Source: Falsiroseomonas frigidaquae
GTDB lineage: Bacteria > Pseudomonadota > Alphaproteobacteria > Acetobacterales > Acetobacteraceae
Assembly: GCF_012163145.1 (NCBI RefSeq)
Contig: NZ_JAAVTX010000007.1
Coordinates: forward strand, 1 to 64,000
Length of the DNA stretch: 64,000 nt
Direction: 5' to 3'
In this document: positions 43,288-52,434 of the stretch, piece after piece
Layout of the letters: every line of letters starts with the position of its first letter
How positions within the stretch are numbered: position 1 is the first letter of the stretch
Made by a program: the position numbers and the translations under genes
Notes under the pieces: generated by a model
Told to the model about the DNA's origin: nothing
Seen by the model: only the letters and a program-made list of their open reading frames with translations
The model's database searches: none

Positions 43288-44690
43288 AAGAAGATGAAGG
43301 TGACCAGCACGAACAGCGGCACCAGGAAGACGATGGCCCAGCCGCAATAGGCGAAGAAGGACGGCATCCGCACGCCGTTCTCCTCGACGATCGCCTTGAC
43401 CATGAAGTTGGGCGCATTGCCGATGTAGGAATTGGCCCCCATGAACACCGCGCCGCAGGAAATCGCGGCCAGCGTCATGGCCCCCTGCGTCATCAGCATC
43501 GCCGGGTCGCCGCCGGCCAGTTCAAAGAACACGATGTAGGTCGGCGCATTGTCCAGGAAGCTGGAGAGCACGCCGCTCATCCAGAAATACACCCACGGGA
43601 TCGGCGCGCCATCCGGCCCGGAGGTCAGCGCCACCAGCCCCGAGGCGGCGCCTGCGCTGCCGGCGCGCAGGATGGCCAGCACCGGCGCCATGCAGACGAA
43701 GATCGCCGCGAACAGCTTCGCCACTTCCAGGATCGCGCCCCAGGCGAAGCCATTCGCCTCCCGCAGCGCATTGCTGGTGAAGGCGACGGAGATGCCGGTG
43801 ATCGCCAGGAACAGCAGGATGCCGAGCACACGCTCCACCTCCATGGTCTGGCCGAGCACGTTCATGCTGCCGAGCTTCACGTAGCCCATGCCGATGACGA
43901 CGGCGACGATGGCCAGCACCAGCCATACGTTTAGCCAGCCCTCCAGCCCCACCGCTTCCTTGGCGACCACCGGCGGCACCGGCTTTTCCCGGTTCCAGGC
44001 CAGCGTATCCAACACCCAGTAGACCGCCAGCAGGATCACCACGCAGGTGGCGAATTCCGCGAACAGGTGGGTGGTCGGCCAGAAGAAGGACACGCCGCGC
44101 AGGAAGCCGAGATACAGCGGCGGGTCGCCGACAGGGGTCAGGCTGCCGCCGATATTGGCGACCAGGAAGATGAAGAAGACGAAGGTGTGGGTCTTGCGGG
44201 TGCGGAAGGCATTGGCCCGCAGCACCGGGCGGATCAGCAGCATCGCCGCGCCTGTGGTGCCCATCATGCTGGCCAGGATGGTGCCGATGGCCAGCAAGGC
44301 GGTGTTCACCGTGGGCGTGCCGACCAGCGATCCCTTCAGCAGCACGCCGCCGCCCGCCGTGTACAGCGCCAGCAGCAGGGCGATGAAGGGCACGTATTCC
44401 AGCACCATCACATGGGCGAATTCGTACCACGCGGCGCCCGCGCCGAAGAATGCCGCGAAGGGTAGCAGGAACAGCGCGGCCCAGAGCGCGGCGATCTTGC
44501 CGTAGTGGTGGTGCCACAAGTGGCCCGCCACCAGCGGCATCAGCGCGATCGACAGCAGGATGCCGACGAAGGGAATGCCCCAGGCCAGTGAAAGCTCGGC
44601 CCCCGGCACCCCGGCCGCCAGCGCCGGGCCGGGCAGCATCGACGCCAGGCCGGCCGCCACCATCGGGCGCAGCGCCTTCATCCCTGTCAT
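43275..44690 (-). CDS. Na+/H+ antiporter-like / citrate-transporter-fold membrane protein
   Basis: 471-aa ion-transporter-superfamily protein with about 12 hydrophobic helices. Conserved pieces include GGVLLKGSLVGTPTVNTALL, MGTTGAAMLLIRP, FLVANIGGSLTPVGDPPLYL, SSFLDNAPTYIVFFELA and FMGANSYIGNAPN, a pattern typical of proteins annotated as sodium:proton antiporters (NhaD/ArsB-like). The start at 44690 (MTGMKAL) has GGAG six bases upstream; an ATG at 44681 is possible. A non-helical hydrophobic N-terminus (LASMLPGPALAA) may be a signal-like segment. The transported ion is not certain. Confidence 0.85.
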   Translation of the reverse strand: MTGMKALRPMVAAGLASMLPGPALAAGVPGAELSLAWGIPFVGILLSIALMPLVAGHLWHHHYGKIAALWAALFLLPFAAFFGAGAAWYEFAHVMVLEYVPFIALLLALYTAGGGVLLKGSLVGTPTVNTALLAIGTILASMMGTTGAAMLLIRPVLRANAFRTRKTHTFVFFIFLVANIGGSLTPVGDPPLYLGFLRGVSFFWPTTHLFAEFATCVVILLAVYWVLDTLAWNREKPVPPVVAKEAVGLEGWLNVWLVLAIVAVVIGMGYVKLGSMNVLGQTMEVERVLGILLFLAITGISVAFTSNALREANGFAWGAILEVAKLFAAIFVCMAPVLAILRAGSAGAASGLVALTSGPDGAPIPWVYFWMSGVLSSFLDNAPTYIVFFELAGGDPAMLMTQGAMTLAAISCGAVFMGANSYIGNAPNFMVKAIVEENGVRMPSFFAYCGWAIVFLVPLFVLVTFIFFRPG

Positions 44691-44891
44691 GCCCGACTCC
44701 CCGTTTCGGCCAACCCTGCGGAAAGCCTTAATCCCTTCGCCGCGGGTCGTCACGATCCCGTGCCCACATCGCGCGCCGGATGGCTGCGCGGGCGCGAAGT
44801 GAGGTCGCCGGCGCATGATCCGCACTGCCTGCCCTTTCCGCGCCGGCCCGCCGCGCCTACCTTCGGCGGCTGCAAGGCGGAGATCCCACGC

Positions 44892-45593
44892 ATGGAAATG
44901 ACCGGTGAACGGCGCATCGGCGCAGCTCGCGAACGGGTTTGGGAGGCATTGAACGATCCTGCGGTGCTGCAGGCGGCGATTCCGGGCTGCGAAAGCGTGG
45001 AGCGCATCGGCGATGACCAGTTCCAGGCCAAGGTCTCGATGAAGCTCGGCCCGATGTCGGCCAAGTTCGGCGGCAAGGTGCTGCTGTCCAACATCGTGCC
45101 CCCGGAATCCTACACCATCTCCGGTGAGGGCCAGGGCGGCGCCATGGGCTTCGCCAAGGGCGGCGCCGATGTGGCGCTTGAGGAGCTGGGGCCGACCGAC
45201 ACGCTGCTGAAGTACAATGTGAAGGCGCAGGTCGGCGGCAAGATGGCGCAGCTCGGCGCGCGGCTGATCGACAGCACGGCCAAGTCGATGGCCGACCAGT
45301 TCTTCGACCGTTTCGCCGCCCAGCTCCAGCCGGCCGAGCCGGCGCCGGAGACCATTGCAGTAGCCGGGACCGATACCGAATACCTCGCGGAGCCGGGCGC
45401 GCCCGGGCCGATCACGCAGCACGGCGCCGATGGCATCTCCCCCGGTGGCCCGGTGCACCGCCCGAACCCGGCGCCGGCGCAGATGCCGCTGCCGCTGCGG
45501 CTGCTGACGCAGGATTTCCTGGGCTTTCCGGCCCAGGTCTGGCTTGGCGGCGCCGCCATGATCGTCGTGCTCGCGCTTATCTTCCTGACGTGA
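44892..45593 (+). CDS. coxG: CoxG family protein (carbon monoxide dehydrogenase subunit G-like, SRPBCC)
   Basis: 233-aa protein: an SRPBCC/CoxG domain (about 1-150; MTGERRIGAARERVWEALND, AAIPGCESVERIGDDQF), a Pro-rich linker, and a C-terminal membrane anchor (VWLGGAAMIVVLALIFL). CoxG recruits CO-dehydrogenase-type molybdenum hydroxylases to the membrane in Oligotropha. Its stop overlaps the coxD start (GTGA). It leads a six- to seven-gene accessory cluster; no coxMSL structural genes are in the window. Confidence 0.9.
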   Translation: MEMTGERRIGAARERVWEALNDPAVLQAAIPGCESVERIGDDQFQAKVSMKLGPMSAKFGGKVLLSNIVPPESYTISGEGQGGAMGFAKGGADVALEELGPTDTLLKYNVKAQVGGKMAQLGARLIDSTAKSMADQFFDRFAAQLQPAEPAPETIAVAGTDTEYLAEPGAPGPITQHGADGISPGGPVHRPNPAPAQMPLPLRLLTQDFLGFPAQVWLGGAAMIVVLALIFLT

Positions 45594-46519
45594 GCATGGC
45601 CGATGTGAGGCTGCCGGCGGACGTCGCCGCGACGCAGCGCCTGCTGGCGGAAGGCGGCTATGTCGCCGACCGCCAGCTTGCCACCACCATCCACCTGGCG
45701 CTGCGGATGCACCGGCCGATCTTCCTGGAAGGCGAGCCCGGCACCGGCAAGACGGAGATCGCCAAGGTTCTCGCCGCGCAACTGCCGCGCCGGCTGGTGC
45801 GGCTTCAATGCTACGACGGCATGGACCTCGCCTCGGCCGCCTATGAGTGGAACCACGCCCGGCAGCTGATGGCGATCCGCCTGGCGGAAGCCAGCGGCGA
45901 GGCGACCGACCGGGCGGCGATGGAGCGCGGCATCTATGACCGCCGCTTCCTGCAATCCCGCCCGCTGCTGGATGCGCTGGAAGGCGAGCCCGCCGTCCTG
46001 CTGATCGATGAGCTGGACCGCGCGGATGAGCCCTTCGAGGCCTTCCTGCTGGAGATCCTGGCGGATTTCCAGCTTTCTATCCCGGAGCTTGGGGTGGTGA
46101 AGGCCGCGACGCCGCCCGTGGTGGTCATCACCAGCAACCGGACGCGGGAGGTGCATGACGCGATCCGCCGTCGCTGCCTGTATCACTGGGTGGACTACCC
46201 CGACGCCGCCCGTGAACGCGCCATCCTGAAGATCCGCGCACCGCAGGTGGGCGATGCGCTGTCCGCCCAGGTTGTCGCCTTCGTGCAGGCGGTGCGCGGC
46301 GCGGATACCTTCAAGCCGCCGGGCGTGGCCGAGACCATCGACTGGGCCGCGGCGCTGTCGGCACTCGATGCGCGGGAGCTGGAGCCGGCGCTGGTGGATG
46401 AGACGCTGGGCGCGCTGCTGAAATACCAGGACGACATCGCCAAGATCCGCGGCGCCGAGGCAGCCCGGCTGGTGGCCGAGGCGAAGCAGGTTGAGACCAG
46501 GCAGGTCGGGGCGGCGTGA
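45590..46519 (+). CDS. coxD: MoxR-family AAA+ ATPase (CoxD)
   Basis: 309-aa AAA+ chaperone-like ATPase. Walker A GEPGTGKTE (about 50-58), Walker B VLLIDELDRAD, sensor 1 VVVITSNRTRE, arginine finger region RRRCLYHWVDYP. CoxD-type MoxR proteins remodel and help build the Mo/Cu or Mo active site of CO-dehydrogenase-like enzymes. GTG start overlaps the coxG stop; an ATG six bases downstream is an alternative. Overlaps coxE. Confidence 0.92.
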   Translation: MSMADVRLPADVAATQRLLAEGGYVADRQLATTIHLALRMHRPIFLEGEPGTGKTEIAKVLAAQLPRRLVRLQCYDGMDLASAAYEWNHARQLMAIRLAEASGEATDRAAMERGIYDRRFLQSRPLLDALEGEPAVLLIDELDRADEPFEAFLLEILADFQLSIPELGVVKAATPPVVVITSNRTREVHDAIRRRCLYHWVDYPDAARERAILKIRAPQVGDALSAQVVAFVQAVRGADTFKPPGVAETIDWAAALSALDARELEPALVDETLGALLKYQDDIAKIRGAEAARLVAEAKQVETRQVGAA

Positions 46520-47739
46520 TCCCACCGAAATCCACTCTTTCGCTGATGCCGGCGGGCCCCGGCGGCGCATTGGCGGGCAATCTGCTCGCCTTCGGCCGAC
46601 TGCTGCGCCGCGCAGGCGTGCCGGTGGGGCCGACCGAGATCCTGGCGGGGGCGGAGGCGCTGACCGCCATCGATCTCGGCCAGCGCGGCGAAGTCCATGC
46701 CGCGCTGCGCGCCACCATGGTGCACCGGCAGGAACACTTCCTTCTGTTCGACCAGGCCTTCGGCCTGTTCTGGCGCGACCCGGAAGCCGCCCGCCACGCC
46801 ACCGCCATGGCGCTGATGGAGGGCTTCAAGGAGCCCGCCAAGCCGACGCCGGCGCAGCGCCGCCTGGCCGAGGCGATGCAGGGCGACCGCCCGAAGCCGC
46901 CCAAGCCCGTGGAGGAACCGCCCGAGGAACGGGTGGACATGACCTTCACGGTGAGTGAGCGCGAACGCCTGCAATCGATCGATTTCGAGGCGATGTCGGC
47001 CGCCGAACTCGCCGCCGCGAAGCGGGAAATCCGCCGCCTGGTGCTGCCGCTGGATGCCCGCCCGACCCGCCGCTTCCGCCCCGACCCGCGCGGCCCGGTG
47101 ACGGATCTGCGGGCGACGGTGCGCGAAAGCCTGCGCACGGGCGGCGAGATCCTGGACATCGCCCGCCGCCGCCGCGTGGTGCGACCGCCGCCGCTGGTGG
47201 CACTCTGCGACATCTCCGGCAGCATGGCCCGCTACGCGCAGATCCTGATCCACTTCCTGCACGCGGTCGCCAACGACCGCGACCGTGTGCACACCTTCCT
47301 GTTCGGCACCCGCCTGACCAACGTCACCCGCCCGCTGCGCCACCGCGACGCCGAGGTGGCGTTCGAGGCGGTGGCGCATGCGGTGCCGGACTGGTCCGGC
47401 GGCACCCGCATCGGCGATTCGCTCGACCTGTTCAACCGGCTCTGGTCGCGCCGGGTGCTCGGCCAGGGCGCGATGGTGTTGCTGATCACGGATGGGCTGG
47501 ACCGCGAAGGCGCGCGCGGCCTGTCGGAAGCCACCGATCGACTGCAGAAATCCTGCCGCCGGCTGATCTGGCTCAACCCGCTGTTGCGTTACGCGGCCTT
47601 CCAGCCCAAATCTCAGGGCATCAGGGCGATGCTTCCGCATGTGGACGAGTTCCGCCCGGTCCATAATCTGGCGAGCCTGCGCGACCTGGTCTCCGTCCTG
47701 TCGGACCCGCGCGCCGGGCGAATGAGGAGCGCGGCATGA
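46516..47739 (+). CDS. coxE: CoxE, vWA domain-containing protein
   Basis: 407-aa CoxE-type protein. An N-terminal helical region (about 1-200) is followed by a vWA domain with MIDAS motif LCDISGSMARYAQ and the second site LLITDGLDRE. It works with the MoxR ATPase as a chaperone pair, as in CoxD/CoxE or MoxR/VWA modules. GTG start overlaps coxD; its stop overlaps the next gene (ATGA). Confidence 0.92.
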   Translation: MIPPKSTLSLMPAGPGGALAGNLLAFGRLLRRAGVPVGPTEILAGAEALTAIDLGQRGEVHAALRATMVHRQEHFLLFDQAFGLFWRDPEAARHATAMALMEGFKEPAKPTPAQRRLAEAMQGDRPKPPKPVEEPPEERVDMTFTVSERERLQSIDFEAMSAAELAAAKREIRRLVLPLDARPTRRFRPDPRGPVTDLRATVRESLRTGGEILDIARRRRVVRPPPLVALCDISGSMARYAQILIHFLHAVANDRDRVHTFLFGTRLTNVTRPLRHRDAEVAFEAVAHAVPDWSGGTRIGDSLDLFNRLWSRRVLGQGAMVLLITDGLDREGARGLSEATDRLQKSCRRLIWLNPLLRYAAFQPKSQGIRAMLPHVDEFRPVHNLASLRDLVSVLSDPRAGRMRSAA

Positions 47740-48059
47740 GCGCTGAGTCCGAGGATATCCTGGCCACCGCCGCCGCCTGGCGTGCGGCGGGGGAGGATGT
47801 GGCGATCGCCACCGTGGTGGAAACCTGGGGGTCCTCCCCCCGGCCGGCCGGGTCGCGCCTGGTGGTGACCGCCTCCGGCCGCATGGAGGGCAGCGTCTCC
47901 GGCGGCTGCATCGAGGGGGCGGTGGCGGATGTGGCGCGCCAGACCATGCAGAACGGCACGCCGCAACTATTGGATTTCGGCATCTCGGATGACCGCGCCT
48001 GGGAGGTCGGCCTGGCCTGCGGCGGCAAGCTGAAGGTCTTCGTCGAGAAGCTCGGATGA
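47736..48059 (+). CDS. XdhC/CoxI family protein, N-terminal domain as separate gene
   Basis: 107-aa XdhC_CoxI domain: ATVVETWGSSPRPAGSRLVV, MEGSVSGGCIEGAVADVA, WEVGLACGGKLKVFVE with the conserved Cys residues. In full-length XdhC it binds and sulfurates molybdenum cofactor. Here the protein is split from its Rossmann partner encoded next (overlapping by 4 bases), an arrangement known in other alphaproteobacteria, so it is not a broken gene. Confidence 0.9.
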   Translation: MSAESEDILATAAAWRAAGEDVAIATVVETWGSSPRPAGSRLVVTASGRMEGSVSGGCIEGAVADVARQTMQNGTPQLLDFGISDDRAWEVGLACGGKLKVFVEKLG

Positions 48060-48772
48060 CCCCCGACCTCCTCGCCCGCCTGAACGCCGCCCGCGCCGCC
48101 AAGCGCCCGGTGGCGCTGCTGACCCGCCTGCCCGATGGCGCGCAGATGCTGTTCCCCGAGGATTCGCTGCCGGAGGCGCTGGCGGCCGAGGCCGCCGCCG
48201 CGCTGCGCGCCGACAAGGCCCGCAACGTGTCGCTGGATGGCGAGACCTGGTTCATCCACCCGCACAACCCGCCGCTGCGGCTGATCGTGGTCGGCGCCGT
48301 GCATATCGCCCAGGCCCTGGTGCCGATGGCAGCGACGCTCGGCTATGCCGTGACCGTGGTGGACCCGCGCCGCGCCTTCGCCACCGAGGAACGGCTGGGC
48401 AGCCAGGTCGCCATCTCCGGCGACTGGCCGGATGAGGCGATGACCGCCCTCGGCCCGGATAGCCGTACCGCCGTGGTCACGCTGACCCATGACCCGAAGC
48501 TGGACGACCCGGCACTGGAAGTGGCGCTGCGCAGCCCGGCCTTCTACATCGGCTGCCTCGGCAGCCGAAGGACGCACGCCAAGCGTCTGGAAAGATTACG
48601 CGAAGCGGGGCTGACCGAGGCGGAGCTGGAGAAGATCCACGCCCCGGTCGGGCTCGATATCGGCGCCATCACCGCGCCGGAAATCGCGGTCTCCATTCTC
48701 GCCCAGATCGTCGAGAGCCGACGCGGAGCGGCTTCTGAAACCGCCCGCGGGCCAAAGTCGGAAAAACAATGA
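48056..48772 (+). CDS. XdhC family protein, Rossmann domain as separate gene
   Basis: 238-aa partner of the preceding gene: an N-terminal linker then the XdhC Rossmann domain with LRLIVVGAVHIAQALVPMAA (G-x-x-x-x-A), VVDPRRAFAT, VTLTHDPKLDDPAL, GCLGSRRTHAKRL and HAPVGLDIGAITAPEIAVSI. It delivers sulfurated molybdenum cofactor to the apo-hydroxylase. Overlapping translation with both neighbours. Confidence 0.92.
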   Translation: MTPDLLARLNAARAAKRPVALLTRLPDGAQMLFPEDSLPEALAAEAAAALRADKARNVSLDGETWFIHPHNPPLRLIVVGAVHIAQALVPMAATLGYAVTVVDPRRAFATEERLGSQVAISGDWPDEAMTALGPDSRTAVVTLTHDPKLDDPALEVALRSPAFYIGCLGSRRTHAKRLERLREAGLTEAELEKIHAPVGLDIGAITAPEIAVSILAQIVESRRGAASETARGPKSEKQ

Positions 48773-50424
48773 ATTTCGGTCCTACCCCGCTGGATGAAGC
48801 CCGCGGCGCCATCCTTGCCCACACCGTCCGCCTGACAGGGAAGGTACTGAAGAAGGGCACGGTACTGGACGAGGCGGCGATCGCCACCTTGCGGGAGGCC
48901 GGCAAGCGCGACGTCATCACCGCCCGCCTGGAATCCGGCGATGTGCCGGAGGATGAGGCGGCGGACCGGCTGGCCGATGCGCTGATGGCCCCGCTCATCG
49001 CCCGGTCCCGCGCCGCCACCGGCCGGGTGAACCTGTTCGCCGAGAGCCCCGGCCTGTTCACCCTGGATGCCGCACTGATCGAGCGGATCAATGCGGTGGA
49101 TGAGAGCATCACCATCGCCACGCTGCCGAACCACAGCGTGGTCGACACGAAGGAGATGCTGGCGACCATCAAGATCATCCCCTTCGCCGTACCCGGACGG
49201 GTGCTGGCGGTGGTCGAGGCGATCGCGCGCGGTCGCAAGGTCGGCCAGGCGCTGTCGGTGCAGCCCTTCCAGCCGCTCAGCGTCGGCCTGGTGCTGACGG
49301 AGCTGCCCGGCATCAAGGAAAGCGTCATGGAAGGCGCGGTGGAGGCGACGGAAACCCGCATCCGCGCCCTGCTGGGCACCATGCTGCCGGTGGAACGCGT
49401 GCGGCATGAGGAAGGGCCGGTGGCGGATGCGCTGACGCGGCTGAAGCGAGCCGGCGCCGAGCTGCTGCTGATCGCCGGCGCCTCCGCCGTGGTGGACCGG
49501 CGCGACATCGGCCCGGCGGCGATCGTCCGCGCCGGCGGCACCATCGAGCATTTCGGCATGCCAGTGGACCCCGGCAACCTGATCTGCCTCGGCCGGGTTG
49601 GCGATGTTCCGGCCCTGGTGCTGCCCGGCTGTGCCCGCAGCCCGAAGCTGAACGGCTTCGATTGGGTGCTCGCCCGCATCTTCGCCGGCCGCAAGGTCAC
49701 GGCTCGGGATGTCATGGGCATGGGCGTCGGCGGCCTGCTGAAGGAGATCGAGCAGCGCCCCCTGCCCCGCGCCGAGGCGCCGCGCACCCCGCCGCTGACC
49801 AGCGCCCCGCGCCGGGCGCGCACCGTCTGCGCCCTGGTGCTGGCCGCCGGACGATCCCGCCGCATGGCGCCGCTGAACAAGCTGCTGGTGCCGGACAGCA
49901 AGGGCGTGCCGATGATTCTGCGCGTCGTGGACAACGTGCTCGCCTCGCACGCCTCGCCCGTCATCGTCGTGACGGGGCATGAGCGGGAACGGATCGAGGA
50001 GGCGCTGGCCGGGCGCCCCGTGCTGTTCGCGCATGCGGAAGGCTATGCGGAGGGTCTGTCTGCCTCGCTCAAGGCCGGGCTGGCAGCGGTACCGGCGGAG
50101 GCGGAGGGCATCATGGTCTGCCTTGGCGACATGCCGCTGGTCACCGCCCCGATGCTGGACCGGCTGATGTCCGCCTTCGACCCGGATGAAAGCCGCGCCA
50201 TCGTGCAGCCCACCTTCCGCGGCAAGCAGGGCAACCCGATGCTGTGGTCGCGTGAATTCCTGCCAGACATGCTGGCCATCACCGGCGATATCGGCGCCCG
50301 CCATCTGGCAGCCAAGCATGCCGACCGGCTGGTCGAGGTGGAGATGGCCAGTGACGCGGTGCTGCGCGACTTCGACACCACGGAAAGCCTGAAGGGCCTG
50401 CCGGACATGGCGGCGCGGCGGTGA
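48769..50424 (+). CDS. MoeA-like/MobA-like fusion, molybdopterin cytidylyltransferase type
   Basis: 551-aa bifunctional-looking protein. Residues 1-345: MoCF-binding (MoeA/MogA-like) region with LIAGASAVVDRRDIGPAAIV and MPVDPGNLICLGRV. Residues 355-545: MobA-like NTP transferase with ALVLAAGRSRRMAPLNKLLV (nucleotide loop), MVCLGDMPLVT and RGKQGNPMLWSRE. CO-dehydrogenase/xanthine-dehydrogenase-type enzymes often use the cytosine-dinucleotide form of the cofactor, so a MocA-like CTP transferase role fits. It overlaps both neighbours. Confidence 0.88.
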   Translation: MNFGPTPLDEARGAILAHTVRLTGKVLKKGTVLDEAAIATLREAGKRDVITARLESGDVPEDEAADRLADALMAPLIARSRAATGRVNLFAESPGLFTLDAALIERINAVDESITIATLPNHSVVDTKEMLATIKIIPFAVPGRVLAVVEAIARGRKVGQALSVQPFQPLSVGLVLTELPGIKESVMEGAVEATETRIRALLGTMLPVERVRHEEGPVADALTRLKRAGAELLLIAGASAVVDRRDIGPAAIVRAGGTIEHFGMPVDPGNLICLGRVGDVPALVLPGCARSPKLNGFDWVLARIFAGRKVTARDVMGMGVGGLLKEIEQRPLPRAEAPRTPPLTSAPRRARTVCALVLAAGRSRRMAPLNKLLVPDSKGVPMILRVVDNVLASHASPVIVVTGHERERIEEALAGRPVLFAHAEGYAEGLSASLKAGLAAVPAEAEGIMVCLGDMPLVTAPMLDRLMSAFDPDESRAIVQPTFRGKQGNPMLWSREFLPDMLAITGDIGARHLAAKHADRLVEVEMASDAVLRDFDTTESLKGLPDMAARR

Positions 50425-51638
50425 GCAACAGCTCCACCGCGGACCAGCCGATCGATGTCCGCCGGCTGATCGCGGAGGTACCGCTGGAGGAACATGCGCG
50501 GCGGGCCGATGCCTCGCATGACGACCTGACGCCGGAGCATTGGAGCTTCCGCAAGCCCTTCGCCCCGCTCGCCAAGGTGGGGCCGAACCTGACCCGGCTG
50601 GGGGCGATGCTGGAGGCGGCGGATCTCTCGCCCGGGCTGCGGGTGCTGGAATTCGGCTGCGGCGTGGCCTGGCTCGGCCGGGAACTGGCGCAGGCGGGTT
50701 GCCAGGTGGTGGCCACCGATATCGCGCCCAAGGCGCTGGCCGCCGCCGCGGCGCATGATGCGCGCTACCATCCGGGCCTCGCCGGCAAGCTGCGCTACGT
50801 GCCCTATGACGGGCTGCGGCTCGATGTGGCGGATGCCAGCCAGGACCGCATCCTGTGCCACGAGGCCTTCCACCATGTGCCGGACCAGGCCGCCGTCATC
50901 GCCGAATTCGCCCGCGTGCTGGCGCCCGATGGCAGCGCCGTCTTCATGGAACCCGGCCCCCGCCATTCCGGTGCCGCCTCCTCCCAGCATGAGATGCGGC
51001 GCTATGGCGTGATCGAGAACGACATCCGCGTGCAGGATATCTGGGCCGCGGCGAAGGCCCGGGGCTTCGCGCGGATGGAGGTGGGGCTGTTCACCATCCG
51101 GCCGCAGATGCTGCCGCTGGGGGATTTCCAGGCGCTCTACGCGCATGAATTCGAACGCGGCCCGCCACCGCCGCGCCCCGCCGCCGACACCTATCGCGAC
51201 CTGGCGATACCGGTGCTGGAAGGCTTCCGGATGTTCGTGCTGCATCGCGGCGCGCCCCCCGCCACCGGCCCGGACAGCCGGCAGCGGGAGGGTCTGGTGG
51301 CCGGGCTGCGGGTGCTGTCGCTGCGGCGGGATGCGGAGGGGCTGCATCTGGCGCTGCGGGTGGAAAACCAGGGCAGCGCCACCTGGCTGCCCTCCGGCGC
51401 GCAGCGCGGTGCGGTCAATCTCGGCCTGCTGCTGCTGAAGCCCGATGGCACGCTGGCCGAACGCAACTGGCGCCGCCACCCCTTCCTGAAGACGCCGCTG
51501 GCGCCCGGCGAGGCGGTGGAGACGCGGCTGCGGCTCGCCCTTCCCGCCGGCGCGGCGCTGTCGATGGACCTGGTGGCGGAGCATGTGCGCTGGTTCGGCG
51601 AGCCGGGCCTCGGCGAGCGCCTCAGCCTGCCGGCGTAG
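50421..51638 (+). CDS. class I SAM-dependent methyltransferase with C-terminal beta domain
   Basis: 405-aa protein. A SAM-binding methyltransferase domain covers about residues 65-215 (VLEFGCGVAWLGRELAQAG, VVATDIAPKALA, DRILCHEAFHHVPDQ). From about 290 on is a separate beta-rich domain (LHLALRVENQGSATWLPSGA, LRLALPAGAALSMDLVAEHV) resembling Ig-like or NEW3-type folds. GTG start overlaps the stop of the cox operon's last cofactor gene, though a function in molybdoenzyme maturation is not evident. Its 3' end overlaps a convergent hydrolase gene by 17 bases. Confidence 0.8.
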   Translation: MSNSSTADQPIDVRRLIAEVPLEEHARRADASHDDLTPEHWSFRKPFAPLAKVGPNLTRLGAMLEAADLSPGLRVLEFGCGVAWLGRELAQAGCQVVATDIAPKALAAAAAHDARYHPGLAGKLRYVPYDGLRLDVADASQDRILCHEAFHHVPDQAAVIAEFARVLAPDGSAVFMEPGPRHSGAASSQHEMRRYGVIENDIRVQDIWAAAKARGFARMEVGLFTIRPQMLPLGDFQALYAHEFERGPPPPRPAADTYRDLAIPVLEGFRMFVLHRGAPPATGPDSRQREGLVAGLRVLSLRRDAEGLHLALRVENQGSATWLPSGAQRGAVNLGLLLLKPDGTLAERNWRRHPFLKTPLAPGEAVETRLRLALPAGAALSMDLVAEHVRWFGEPGLGERLSLPA

Positions 51639-52434
51639 CGCGGGCGAAGTCCAGCAGGTCCGCCGCCAGCCGGTCCGGGTCGCTGGCGATCAGCCCATGC
51701 GGGGCGCCGGGATAAACCAGCAGCCGCGCCCCGGGCACCAGCGCCGCGGTGGCGCGGCCGGTGAGGTCGATCGGGCAGGTCGCATCCGCATCGCCCTGGA
51801 TGACCAGCACCGGCAGGTCCAGCGCGCGCAGTTCGGCGCGGAAATCGGTCTCCGCCAGGGTTCGATGGAAGCCGAGCAGGAAAGGCAGGCTGGCCTGCAG
51901 GGCCAGGGCGCGGATCCACTCCAACATGGCCTCCGAGGGCTTCGGCCCGCCGAAATCCCGCGCATTCCGCGCCAGCCATAGCGGGAAATCCTGCTCCAGC
52001 TCCGCCCGCAGCGCCGCCAGTGCCTCGGTCGGGATGCCATCCGGGTTGTCCGGCCGCTGCACCAGCAGGGGCGTGGTCGGGCCGAGCAGCGCCAGCCGCG
52101 CCACCCGCGCCCCGCCATGCCGCGTCAGGTAGCGCACCGCCTCCCCGGCCGCGCCGGACATGGCGACCAGCGTGACGCCGCGCAGGTCGAGCGCGGCCAG
52201 CACATCCGCCAGGTCATCGGCCAGCGTGTCGTAGTCCCAGCCGCGCCCGGGGTCCCCGGACCGGCCATGACCGCGCCGGTCATAGGCCACGGCGCGCAGG
52301 CCGCCGGCGGCCATGGCCTGCATCTGGCGGAACCAGGAATCGCTGGGCAGCGACCAGCTTGCCAGGAAGACAACGGGCGGGCCCTGGCCGATGTCGCGGT
52401 GAAACAGGCCGAGGCCCTCGCGGCTGCGGATCAT
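51622..52434 (-). CDS. alpha/beta hydrolase
   Basis: 270-aa alpha/beta hydrolase. Conserved pieces: VVFLASWSLPSDSWFRQMQ, AVAYDRRGHGRSGDPGRG, nucleophile elbow VAMSGAAG (A-x-S-x-A, Ser in place), acid VIQGDADATCPIDL, and the histidine in YPGAPHGLIASD. Similar to chloroperoxidase-like arylesterases. The ATG at 52434 overlaps the stop of the upstream small membrane gene (ATGA). Confidence 0.87.
   Translation of the reverse strand: MIRSREGLGLFHRDIGQGPPVVFLASWSLPSDSWFRQMQAMAAGGLRAVAYDRRGHGRSGDPGRGWDYDTLADDLADVLAALDLRGVTLVAMSGAAGEAVRYLTRHGGARVARLALLGPTTPLLVQRPDNPDGIPTEALAALRAELEQDFPLWLARNARDFGGPKPSEAMLEWIRALALQASLPFLLGFHRTLAETDFRAELRALDLPVLVIQGDADATCPIDLTGRATAALVPGARLLVYPGAPHGLIASDPDRLAADLLDFARATPAG

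Noticed and set aside
47736-48772. Frameshifted xdhC
   Set aside because: The two frames overlap by a start/stop ATGA with proper starts and complete domains; separate N- and C-domain genes are a known arrangement.
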